Assembly (NCBI GenBank): GCA_038748065.1
Contig: JBCDJG010000003.1
Span: 1-64,000 of the forward strand
Direction of reading: 5' to 3'
Origin: JBCDJG01 sp038748065
GTDB taxonomy: Bacteria; Pseudomonadota; Gammaproteobacteria; Pseudomonadales; Halieaceae
Length of the DNA stretch: 64,000 nucleotides
Program-made: the position numbers and the translations under genes
Notes under the pieces: generated by a model
Told to the model about the DNA's origin: nothing
The model's input: the letters and a program-made list of their open reading frames with translations, nothing else
The model's database searches: none
In this document: positions 57,166 through 64,000 of the stretch, one piece after another
How positions within the stretch are numbered: the first letter of the stretch is position 1
Layout: each line of letters opens with the position of its first letter

Positions 57166-58383
57166 ATGAAGTTTGTAGACGAAGCGACGATCAAGGTGAT
57201 CGCTGGGAAGGGGGGCAATGGCTGCCTCAGTTTCCGGCGTGAGAAGTATGTTGCTAAAGGCGGCCCTGATGGGGGTGACGGCGGCGACGGCGGGAGCGTG
57301 ATTTTGCGCGCTGACAGCAACCTCAACACCATGGTGGACTACCGCTTCGTCCGGACCTACCGGGCCGAGAGCGGCGAGTCTGGCAATGGACGTAACTGCA
57401 CCGGCAAAAGCGGAAACGACCTGGTGCTGAAGGTGCCGATGGGCACCACCATTCTCGATGAAGACACCGGAGAGATACTCGGTGACCTGGGAGATGACGG
57501 CGATTCGCTGGTCGTGGCTCAAGGGGGTTTTCACGGCCTCGGCAATACGCGTTTCAAGTCCAGCACCAACCGGGCGCCCCGCCAGACCACGGACGGCAGC
57601 GAGGGCGAGGTCCGCAATCTCAAACTGGAATTGAAGGTGCTGGCGGACGTTGGCCTACTGGGCCTGCCCAACGCTGGCAAATCCACCTTTATTCGGGCCG
57701 TATCCTCGGCCAAGCCAAAGGTGGCGGATTATCCTTTTACGACATTGGTGCCTAACCTCGGGGTGGTTAAGGTGGATGCGCATCGCAGCTTTGTGGTGGC
57801 GGATATCCCGGGCTTAATCGAGGGCGCTTCGGATGGCGCCGGGCTTGGCATCCGTTTCTTGAAGCATCTGACCCGTAATCGAATCCTTCTGCATATCGTC
57901 GATATGGCGCCCTTTGATGGGGTTGAGCCGGCCGATGCGGCCCTGTCGATTGTGCGTGAGCTGCAACGCTTCAGCCCGACCCTCGCACAGCGCCCGCGCT
58001 GGCTGTTGTTGAACAAGCGTGACCTGGTGGACGACGAAACCTTTGCTGAGCGCCGGTCGGCGCTGCTCAGCGGCCTGGCCTTCGATGGGCCGGTTTATGA
58101 AATCAGTGCTATCAGCGGTGAAGGCTGCGAGCGCGTTTGTCAGGATCTGATAGCCCTGCTGGAGGCGCAGCGTGAGGCTGAGCGTGCCGATCCGTCGCTG
58201 GCCGAGGAGGAGGCCGGGATCCAGTCCGACATGCAGCGCGAGGCGCGCGAACGCATCGCGGAATTGCGCGGCCGTCGCTACCTCGAAGCCCTTGAGGGGG
58301 ACGTTGACAATGAACAAAGTGACGACGACCTCGGTGACGACGACTTCGACGAAGACGACGTTGAGGTGGAGTACCGGCCCTGA
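57166..58383 (+). CDS. obgE: Obg-family GTPase ObgE/CgtA
   Basis: A 405-residue GTPase of late large-subunit assembly and stress control. The glycine-rich Obg fold covers about 1-158 (GGNGCLSFRREKYVAKGGPD). The G domain has GLPNAGKSTFIRAVSSAKPK, switch region DYPFTTLVPNLG, DIPGLIEGA and NKRD. The C-terminus is a strongly acidic tail (DDDLGDDDFDEDDVEVE), common in proteobacterial Obg. The stop overlaps the proB start. It normally follows rplU-rpmA directly; here the palindromic elements intervene. Confidence 0.97.
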   Translation: MKFVDEATIKVIAGKGGNGCLSFRREKYVAKGGPDGGDGGDGGSVILRADSNLNTMVDYRFVRTYRAESGESGNGRNCTGKSGNDLVLKVPMGTTILDEDTGEILGDLGDDGDSLVVAQGGFHGLGNTRFKSSTNRAPRQTTDGSEGEVRNLKLELKVLADVGLLGLPNAGKSTFIRAVSSAKPKVADYPFTTLVPNLGVVKVDAHRSFVVADIPGLIEGASDGAGLGIRFLKHLTRNRILLHIVDMAPFDGVEPADAALSIVRELQRFSPTLAQRPRWLLLNKRDLVDDETFAERRSALLSGLAFDGPVYEISAISGEGCERVCQDLIALLEAQREAERADPSLAEEEAGIQSDMQREARERIAELRGRRYLEALEGDVDNEQSDDDLGDDDFDEDDVEVEYRP

Positions 58384-59504
58384 TGAGCACACGCGCGGAC
58401 ATCAAAGCAGCTCGCCGTTGGGTGGTGAAGGTGGGCAGCGCCCTGCTGACCGACGATGGCCGCGGCCTCGATGAGCGGGTCATCACGGATCTTGTGGCGC
58501 AGCTTAATACCCTGCGACAGGGCGGTGCCGAAGTGGTCCTCGTGTCCAGCGGCGCGGTAGCCGCCGGCATTGTGCGCCTGGGCTGGGCGGAGAGGCCCCG
58601 CGCCCTGCATGAATTACAGGCCGCCGCCGCAGTTGGACAGTCGGCATTGGTGCAAAGCTACGAAGCGGCCTTTCGCACGCATGGCATCACGACCGCGCAG
58701 GTGCTGCTTGGTCACGATGACGTGATTGCGCGAGACCGCTATTTGAATGCGCGGGGCACGCTAAATACCCTGCTTGGCATGGGCGTGGTGCCCATTGTCA
58801 ACGAGAATGACACCGTGGTCACCGAGGAAATTCGCTTTGGTGATAACGATACCCTCGCGGCACTGGTCGCCAACCTGATTGATGCCGATGCCCTGGTCTT
58901 GCTGACGGATCAGCTCGGTCTATTCCGGGAGGACCCTCGGCACAACCCCGATGCGGAACTGATCAGTGAGAGCGACGTTAACGCGCCGGAGCTGGATGCC
59001 ATGGCCGGCGATGGCGGCGCACTGGGGCGCGGCGGTATGGTGACCAAGCTGCGTGCTGCGCGCTTGGCCGCGCGCTCCGGGACCGAGACAGTTATCGCCA
59101 GCGGTCGCGTCCCGGAGGTGCTTGCGCTGATAGCGGCGGGCGAGCCCGAGGGCAGCTGGCTACGTACCGGTAAACGACCTCAGAATGCGCGTAAGCAGTG
59201 GCTTGCTTCCATGGTCCAGATTCAGGGCAGCGTGGAACTTGATGCGGGTGCGGTGAAGGTTCTACTCGACTCCGGCCGCAGCCTTTTGCCGGTTGGTGTT
59301 CGCGCCGTAAGCGGTACCTTTGCACGCGGTGACATGGTGTCCTGCCGCGATTCGCAGGGCCGCGAAGTAGCCCGGGGGCTGGTCAATTACAATGCGGACG
59401 AAACGCGCAAAATCATGGGTTCGGCGTCTGCGGAAATCGAAACGATTCTCGGTTACGGTGGGGACGAGGAATTAATCCACCGGGATAATCTGGTGCTTAT
59501 ATAA
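58383..59504 (+). CDS. proB: glutamate 5-kinase
   Basis: A 373-residue proline-pathway kinase. The amino acid kinase domain has WVVKVGSALLTDDGRGLDE, VSSGAVAAGIVRLGW and NENDTVVTEEIRFGDNDTLA. A PUA domain follows from about 280 (GSVELDAGAVKVLLDSGRSL). It phosphorylates glutamate and is usually feedback-inhibited by proline. The start overlaps the obg stop by one base, so the two are translated from one message. Confidence 0.97.
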   Translation: MSTRADIKAARRWVVKVGSALLTDDGRGLDERVITDLVAQLNTLRQGGAEVVLVSSGAVAAGIVRLGWAERPRALHELQAAAAVGQSALVQSYEAAFRTHGITTAQVLLGHDDVIARDRYLNARGTLNTLLGMGVVPIVNENDTVVTEEIRFGDNDTLAALVANLIDADALVLLTDQLGLFREDPRHNPDAELISESDVNAPELDAMAGDGGALGRGGMVTKLRAARLAARSGTETVIASGRVPEVLALIAAGEPEGSWLRTGKRPQNARKQWLASMVQIQGSVELDAGAVKVLLDSGRSLLPVGVRAVSGTFARGDMVSCRDSQGREVARGLVNYNADETRKIMGSASAEIETILGYGGDEELIHRDNLVLI

Positions 59505-59531
59505 CAGTACAGAATGACAGGCGCGGTGTGG

Positions 59532-59567
59532 TTGAGTGTTGATCCAATGTAGTCTACTGTCAGTAGA
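59532..59567 (+). promoter_or_regulatory. promoter with overlapping palindromic operator, rubrerythrin operon
   Basis: TTGAGT at 59532-59537 and TACTGT at 59555-59560 are spaced by 17 bases. The palindrome TCTACTG-T-CAGTAGA at 59553-59567 covers the -10 region, a layout typical of repressor control. Redox or metal regulators commonly govern such operons, but the regulator here cannot be named from the site. Confidence 0.5.
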
Positions 59568-59617
59568 ACAAGGAGAGACGCCGCGAGTGTCTCGTGTATA
59601 ACTGGAGGAATCGACAC

Positions 59618-60037
59618 ATGTCATTGAAAGGCAGCCAAACCGAACAAAATCTGAAAGACGCATTTGCCGGCGAGTCACAGGCTAACCGCCGCTATCTGTA
59701 CTTTGCCGCAAAAGCGGATGTGGAAGGCTACAACGATGTTGCCGCGGTCTTCCGCTCCACGGCAGAAGGTGAAACCGGCCACGCTCACGGTCACCTGGAG
59801 TACCTCGAGGAAACGGGCGATCCTGCGACGGGTCTGCCCATCGGCGGCACCGAAGATAACCTGAAGGCGGCGATCGCCGGCGAGACCCATGAGTACACCG
59901 ACATGTACCCGGGCATGGCCAAGACCGCCCGCGACGAGGGCTTCGACGAGATTGCCGACTGGATGGAAACCCTGGCCAAGGCTGAGCGAAGCCACGCCAA
60001 TCGCTTCCAAAAGGCTCTGGATAACCTGGACGCCTGA
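59618..60037 (+). CDS. rubrerythrin-type diiron protein (no rubredoxin domain)
   Basis: A 139-residue ferritin-like four-helix protein. The metal ligands lie in helices FAGESQANRRYLYFAAKA, AEGETGHAHGHLEYLEE, AGETHEYTDMYPGMAK and AKAERSHANRFQKALDN, the ExxH pattern of rubrerythrins. The C-terminal CxxC rubredoxin module of classical rubrerythrin is absent. It is expected to reduce peroxide with an external electron donor. The start is the ATG at 59618 behind GGAGGAA. It begins an operon with a CCG-type Fe-S protein and a DUF3501 protein; the Fe-S protein is a plausible electron partner. Confidence 0.92.
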   Translation: MSLKGSQTEQNLKDAFAGESQANRRYLYFAAKADVEGYNDVAAVFRSTAEGETGHAHGHLEYLEETGDPATGLPIGGTEDNLKAAIAGETHEYTDMYPGMAKTARDEGFDEIADWMETLAKAERSHANRFQKALDNLDA

Positions 60038-60057
60038 TCGTTTAGCAAACCTCGACC

Positions 60058-60080
60058 CGGGGCGGGTCTCGCCCGCCCCG
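60058..60080 (+). promoter_or_regulatory. strong GC hairpin between rubrerythrin and Fe-S protein genes
   Basis: GGGGCGGG at 60059-60066 pairs with CCCGCCCC at 60072-60079 around TCTCG, with one further C-G pair outside. No T-run follows, so it is probably a message-stabilising or partial-termination structure that keeps rubrerythrin above the downstream genes. The role is inferred. Confidence 0.5.
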
Positions 60081-60113
60081 TCTCAAATCCGACCCTGAAC
60101 CGAGGAGCCCATC

Positions 60114-61436
60114 GTGAGAGAAGGCAGCCTTGAGGCACCCACGCGCCATCCTGTTGACTGGCAATCCGACGACTTCTGGGACAAGGAAAAGCTCGAGGCC
60201 GAGCTCGAACGCGTCTACGACATCTGCCATGGTTGCCGCCGCTGCGTCAGCCTCTGCGATTCCTTTCCCACCCTGTTCGACCTTGTGGATGAGTCAGACA
60301 CCATGGAGGTCGACGGCGTCGACAAGGCGGACTACAACAAGGTCGTAGAGCAGTGCTACCTCTGTGATCTGTGCTACATGACCAAGTGCCCCTACGTACC
60401 GCCCCACGAGTGGAACGTCGACTTCCCGCACCTCATGCTGCGCGCCAAGGCCTTAAACTTCCGCGAGAATGGCGCAAGACTGCGAGACAAGGTACTGACC
60501 AGCACTGATACGGTGTTTGGTATGACCTCCATACCACTGGTCGACGTGACCGTGAACGCCGTTAATAGCTGGGCCCCGGCCCGCAAGGCGATAGAGTCGA
60601 CGATGGGTATCCACCACGATGCGCCCGTGCCGAAGTTTCATTCCAAAACCTTGCACAAGCGCGCCAAGCCTTTGCTGCAGACCATCGAGCCCAGCGCCGT
60701 GGGTGATACCAGCGGTAAGGTCGCCCTGTATGCGACATGCTATGGCAACTACAACAGCCCTGAGATCGGTGAAGACTTCATCAAGGTCTTCCAGCACAAC
60801 GGAATTCACATTGAAATGGTGCCCAAGGAAGCGTGCTGTGGCATGCCCAAGCTGGAGCTGGGTGACCTGGATTCTGTCAACAAGCTGAAGGAAGCGAACA
60901 TTCCGATTTTGGCAAAATTGGTAGACGAGGGTTTCGATTTGATCGCTCCGATCCCTTCCTGCGTATTGATGTACAAGCAGGAGCTGCCGCTTCTCTATCC
61001 GGATGACGAAGACGTCGAAAAGGTGCAAGGCGCCTTCTTCGACCCCTTCGAGTACCTGTGGAAGCGGCACAAGGGCGGGGCGCTCAAGGTCGAGTTCCCC
61101 CACGCCCTGGGCGACATTGCTTACCAGGTGGCCTGCCACCAGCGCGTACAGAATATCGGCCTGAAAACCCGTGATGTGCTGCAGCTGGTCCAGGATACCG
61201 CGGTAAGCGCCCAGGAACGCTGCTCCGGTCATGACGGTACCTATGCCGTCAAGTCGGAAACGCGCGCGAAATCTGTCAAGATTGCCCGTCCGGTGGTGCG
61301 CAAGGTGGACCAACAGGAGCCCGATCACTTTATAAGTGACTGCCCGATGGCCGCCCAGCAGATCGCCCATCTATCAGAGAAGGTAGATCAGGCATCGCAC
61401 CCCATGACCCTGCTACGGATGGCCTATGGCCTTTGA
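60114..61436 (+). CDS. CCG-domain Fe-S oxidoreductase (GlpC/HdrD-like)
   Basis: A 440-residue protein starting at GTG. Two [4Fe-4S] ferredoxin motifs are in CHGCRRCVSLCDSFP at about 38-52 and CYLCDLCYMTKCPYVPP at about 82-98. Two CCG-type halves follow: CYGNYN...EACCGMPKLELGD, then ACHQRVQ...RCSGHDGTY...SDCPMA; the second has CSG in place of CCG. Such subunits pass electrons between quinol or thiol partners and redox enzymes. The gene sits between rubrerythrin and DUF3501, a recurring trio, so it may feed electrons to the diiron protein. The stop overlaps the next frame. Confidence 0.9.
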   Translation: MREGSLEAPTRHPVDWQSDDFWDKEKLEAELERVYDICHGCRRCVSLCDSFPTLFDLVDESDTMEVDGVDKADYNKVVEQCYLCDLCYMTKCPYVPPHEWNVDFPHLMLRAKALNFRENGARLRDKVLTSTDTVFGMTSIPLVDVTVNAVNSWAPARKAIESTMGIHHDAPVPKFHSKTLHKRAKPLLQTIEPSAVGDTSGKVALYATCYGNYNSPEIGEDFIKVFQHNGIHIEMVPKEACCGMPKLELGDLDSVNKLKEANIPILAKLVDEGFDLIAPIPSCVLMYKQELPLLYPDDEDVEKVQGAFFDPFEYLWKRHKGGALKVEFPHALGDIAYQVACHQRVQNIGLKTRDVLQLVQDTAVSAQERCSGHDGTYAVKSETRAKSVKIARPVVRKVDQQEPDHFISDCPMAAQQIAHLSEKVDQASHPMTLLRMAYGL

Positions 61437-61450
61437 GCAGGAGTGTAAAT

Positions 61451-62071
61451 ATGTTGTATCCGGAGAATGGTATGCCACAACTGACCCGCGCCGACCTGTG
61501 GTCGCTGGAAGAGTACGCTGAGGAACGGCCCGGCTTTCGCGCCAAAGTGATTCAGCACAAAAAGTCCCGTCAGGTCGCATTGGGTGAAAATGCGCGCCTC
61601 TTTTTTGAGGACGCGCTAACGATTAAATACCAGATTCAGGAAATGCTGCGCATCGAGAAAGTGTTTGAAGCGGCGGGCATCCGGGAAGAGCTGGATGCCT
61701 ACAACCCCCTGATTCCCGACGGCCACAACTGGAAGGCCACCTTCATGATCGAGTACGTCGACCCTGGCGAGCGTGCCGTTCGCCTCGGTGAGATGATCGG
61801 TATTGAAGACAAGGTCTGGTTGCAGGTCGGAAATTGCGACCGGATTTATCCCATCGCTGATGAGGACATCGATCGCGAGCGTGCTGATAAAACCTCCTCG
61901 GTCCACTTTCTGCGCTTCGAGCTGACGCCTGAAATGATTACCGCGGCCCGACAGGGCGAGGTTATCAGCGCAGGCATCGATCACGACGCGTATCCGATCA
62001 AGGGCTTCTGGCTCGAAGATAACGTGCGGGAGTCGCTGGTAAGTGACCTCAACCAAGCCAAAGTGCACTGA
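61451..62071 (+). CDS. DUF3501 family protein
   Basis: A 206-residue protein matching the DUF3501 family by the segments RADLWSLEEYAEERPGFRAK, LFFEDALTIKYQIQEMLRIE and YNPLIPDGHNWKATFMIEYV. The function is unknown; the family is consistently linked with rubrerythrin and CCG Fe-S genes. I chose the ATG at 61451 because GCAGGAG lies seven bases upstream; a TTG at 61433 and an ATG at 61472 are alternatives. It is cytosolic, with no signal or membrane segment. Confidence 0.85.
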   Translation: MLYPENGMPQLTRADLWSLEEYAEERPGFRAKVIQHKKSRQVALGENARLFFEDALTIKYQIQEMLRIEKVFEAAGIREELDAYNPLIPDGHNWKATFMIEYVDPGERAVRLGEMIGIEDKVWLQVGNCDRIYPIADEDIDRERADKTSSVHFLRFELTPEMITAARQGEVISAGIDHDAYPIKGFWLEDNVRESLVSDLNQAKVH

Positions 62072-62438
62072 GGCGGAAGAACTCTCCGCCGCAGCGCCTG
62101 CAGCGGCCACTGCCACACTGTACTACGATGGCGCATGCCCCTTGTGCACGCGGGAGATGGACAAACTTGGGCCGATGGCCGAGGGTTTGACACTCACTGA
62201 CGTGCATACCCTGCCCGAGAGTGAGGAAGGCCCCTCGCGACGGGAGCTGCTGGAAAATCTGCATTACCAGAGCCCCGACGGAGAACTGCTGGTAGGCCTG
62301 GAGGCTAATGTGGCGGCGTGGCAGCATACGCGCCACGCTTGGGCCTGGCGTCTGCTCTTGCTGCCGGTCATACGGCAGTTCGCAGAGATTGGCTATCGCC
62401 TTTGGGCGCGGTGGCGCTATCGCAGGCTGTACGGCTAG
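62043..62438 (+). CDS. DUF393 / DCC-family thiol-disulfide protein
   Basis: A 131-residue protein of the DCC family. The signature YYDGACPLCTREMDKLGPMA near residues 27-46 carries the CPLC redox pair. ECR-type VHTLPESEEGPSRRELLENL and a hydrophobic stretch WAWRLLLLPVIRQFAEIGYR follow. The GTG start at 62043 overlaps the DUF3501 gene by 29 bases, so it is probably the last gene of the rubrerythrin operon. A thiol oxidoreductase role is inferred from the motif. Confidence 0.8.
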   Translation: MTSTKPKCTEAEELSAAAPAAATATLYYDGACPLCTREMDKLGPMAEGLTLTDVHTLPESEEGPSRRELLENLHYQSPDGELLVGLEANVAAWQHTRHAWAWRLLLLPVIRQFAEIGYRLWARWRYRRLYG

Positions 62439-62473
62439 CTCGGGCTCTGCCCCTGGCTCAGGCTTAATAAGCT

Positions 62474-63748
62474 TTACCGCAGGTTAAGCAGCCGGTAATA
62501 CCGCGTTACTTCCGGGGTCGGTTCCGGCCCCAAGGGCCCGATACGCGGCCGGAAGTGGGTATCAAGCAGCATGCGGCGCACGCGATTGGCCTGCCACTCG
62601 TCTTCCTCCCGCGCAGTTGTCACGCTGACGCTACGGACGTCGCCAGAGGCGGTTACACGGTAGCGCGCCTCAACTACGACCGGCGGCCGGCGGCTTTCCT
62701 CGGTTAAGAGAGGCCACAAATCGCGTTCATCCGGTATCTCGATGGCTTCACCCAGCCAGTCCGCCAGCAACGCCTCCTCTCCGGCCTTGCTTAACAGTGC
62801 GACCACCTCGGCATAGGCGGCGCCTGCCCGGCGCGACTGCCCGTTCCACTGATACCAGTCGCCGCGCTCCAGATAGACCCGGGCCTGCGTCACGCTGGTG
62901 GTATCGTCCAGCCAGGCCAGAGCGCTCTCCAACAGCTTGACGCCAGTGCTCTGCCCGGTGCGCTGGATGCCGTTCAAGGCAGTCTCGGTTGGCGTCCGTG
63001 TATCGGCCTTCATTTCCAGCGGCTTTTCACCAAGAATGAGATAGAGGTTGCGCATCTGACTGAATACCAGTTCCAGGTAGGCATTGGCATCGCTTTCGCC
63101 TGCCGCCTGTGACAGCAGTGCCTCATTGGCGCGATAAGCCCGTAACAGATGTGGCAGCTGCTCACCATCGCGTCTTGAGGCGTATATCTCTCGCTCCCAG
63201 CGCAGGTACTCGAGGCTGCGCACAAGATTCTCGCCGGACAGATCCTGCGCGGCCGGATTGAGCACGCGGAAGTAATAGCCGGCTGCATCGCCGAGCGCGG
63301 GAAGGTTGCCGGCCTCTCGGTACAGGGCCATCAGGGCGCGCAGCAGGGGGAGTTGCCCGCGGCTGTACAGGCCCTCATTCACGCGCACCAGATGAATGGC
63401 CTGCCGATAGGCCTCGGCTGCGCCAGACGCGTCATCGCGTGCCAGTCGCAGCTGTGCCAGGTTGATCAGCGGGTCCGCCTGACCCTGGTCGTAGGCTCCG
63501 CCCCTGGATTCTGCCGCATCGAGCAGCGCCGCGATCGCCTTCTCTTCTTCGCTGGGGAGGGTCGACGGCCCCGCATCCAGGGCGCGGTTGGGGATAATCT
63601 CGGCGAGCGGATCGACGCGGCGATATTCGCGTCCGTAGAGCTCTGGCAGGTGGGCGTGGACGGTCGTGGGCAGACAGAATATGGCCAGGCACAGGAGGGT
63701 CGGCAGGGCAGGGCTTGTCACGAAACTGTCATGTAGAGGTCTGTACAC
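62474..63748 (-). CDS. secreted TPR protein with TonB-like C-terminus
   Basis: About 424 residues. A signal peptide covers residues 1-32 (hydrophobic PALPTLLCLAIFCLPTTVHA). The middle is helical and TPR-like (PLINLAQLRLARDDASGAAE, LPLLRALMALYREAGNLPAL). The last 75 residues resemble a TonB/energy-transducer end: VVVEARYRVTASGDVRSVSV and RRMLLDTHFRPRIG. The start is uncertain among GTGs at 63811, 63748 and 63721. I prefer 63748, which gives a basic n-region (MYRPLH) to the signal peptide. The upstream part overlaps the PHO box of the divergent phosphate gene, so both may share control. Confidence 0.7.
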   Translation of the reverse strand: MYRPLHDSFVTSPALPTLLCLAIFCLPTTVHAHLPELYGREYRRVDPLAEIIPNRALDAGPSTLPSEEEKAIAALLDAAESRGGAYDQGQADPLINLAQLRLARDDASGAAEAYRQAIHLVRVNEGLYSRGQLPLLRALMALYREAGNLPALGDAAGYYFRVLNPAAQDLSGENLVRSLEYLRWEREIYASRRDGEQLPHLLRAYRANEALLSQAAGESDANAYLELVFSQMRNLYLILGEKPLEMKADTRTPTETALNGIQRTGQSTGVKLLESALAWLDDTTSVTQARVYLERGDWYQWNGQSRRAGAAYAEVVALLSKAGEEALLADWLGEAIEIPDERDLWPLLTEESRRPPVVVEARYRVTASGDVRSVSVTTAREEDEWQANRVRRMLLDTHFRPRIGPLGPEPTPEVTRYYRLLNLR

Positions 63749-63749
63749 T
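63715..63749 (+). promoter_or_regulatory. PHO box and -10 of the Na/phosphate symporter gene
   Basis: TTGTCAC-GAAA-CTGTCAT at 63715-63732 matches the E. coli PhoB box plan of two seven-base repeats 11 bases apart, 15 of 18 positions by my count. TACACT at 63744-63749 lies 11 bases past the box, where a PhoB-dependent -10 is expected. The downstream gene is a phosphate symporter, which supports the reading. Confidence 0.65.
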
Positions 63750-63784
63750 GGCCGGCCTGAAGATCCGTCCTGGAACGTCGTATT

Positions 63785-64000
63785 GTGACTAAAGAATCCG
63801 GCCCGAACCACCTGTTACTCTGGAGTGGTGTCGTTGGCTTGATCTATGTGTTGCTGATTGGCGTGGGCGTCATCGGCGCGGGTTTCAAGTGGATTTCCGG
63901 GGGCGCCGACGGTGCCGCGCAGATTTTCGCCTTTGCCAGCAATCCGATCGTCGGAGTCATTCTGGGCGTACTTGCCACTGCTCTGGTGCAATCCTCCAGT
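63785..64000 (+). CDS. Na/Pi symporter (NptA/PhoU-linked family), 5' part
   Basis: The first 72 codons of a membrane protein that runs off the right edge, starting at GTG 63785. Two helices are visible (WSGVVGLIYVLLIGVGVIGA and NPIVGVILGVLATALVQ). The window ends in ALVQSSS, the QSS motif of Na/phosphate cotransporters of the SLC34/NptA type. A PHO box sits upstream. No C-terminal PhoU-like part can be judged. Confidence 0.8.
   Translation, partial: MTKESGPNHLLLWSGVVGLIYVLLIGVGVIGAGFKWISGGADGAAQIFAFASNPIVGVILGVLATALVQSSS

Noticed and set aside
60453..61370. A 305-codon minus-strand frame inside the CCG Fe-S gene
   Set aside because: The plus-strand frame has all cysteine motifs of a known family; the antisense frame has no recognisable motif.

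Overview
The window reads as chromosome of a marine-type gammaproteobacterium. The S10-spc-alpha ribosomal order is gammaproteobacterial. So are the neighbourhoods uvrA / MFS / ssb, fabA-fabB, ispB / rplU-rpmA-obg-proB and rubrerythrin / CCG Fe-S protein / DUF3501. The tandem minor-pilin loci resemble those of the Cellvibrionales/Halieaceae side of the class. The family placement is inference from gene order and protein style, not a database result. No rRNA, tRNA, CRISPR array, IS element or prophage gene was seen.

Region 1 (1-13.7 kb): an almost gap-free run from the end of rpsJ through L3-L4-L23-L2-S19-L22-S3-L16-L29-S17-L14-L24-L5-S14-S8-L6-L18-S5-L30-L15-SecY-L36, then S13-S11-S4-RpoA-L17, closed by a good intrinsic terminator. 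A well-formed sigma70 promoter and a long leader hairpin precede rpsM.

Region 2 (13.7-38.1 kb): an accessory surface island built round type IV pilus minor pilins. Two tandem paralogous operons (fimT-pilV-pilW-pilX-pilY1-pilE-small two-cysteine secreted protein) lie on the + strand. A third operon lies on the - strand (pilE-pilV-pilW-giant pilX-like fusion-fimT). It has no pilY1; its pilX-like gene instead carries a probable beta-helix, a Thr-rich linker and a C-terminal cysteine domain. Between them sit a GtrB-like polyprenyl-phosphate glycosyltransferase, a GtrA-like flippase and a 1082-residue GT-C-like membrane protein. The last appears to end the third pilin operon. Together these suggest a pilus-tip system with its own glycosylation genes.

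Region 3 (38.2-55.9 kb): housekeeping genes. These are uvrA, an MFS transporter, ssb, a kinase-like protein, a GST, an RmlD-like protein, moaB-moeA, fabA-fabB, a nucleotide-sugar block (manC-type GDP-mannose enzyme, galU, phosphomannomutase, pgi) and ispB.

Region 4 (55.9-64 kb): rplU-rpmA with promoter and terminator, then a 424-base gene-free gap holding two large palindromic elements of one family. Their 52-base loops are conserved (37 of 52 positions) and their stems are perfect but largely different in sequence. After these come obg, proB, a rubrerythrin / Fe-S / DUF3501 / DCC operon with a palindrome over its promoter, a TPR-TonB-like secreted protein, and the start of a Na/phosphate symporter behind a good PHO box.
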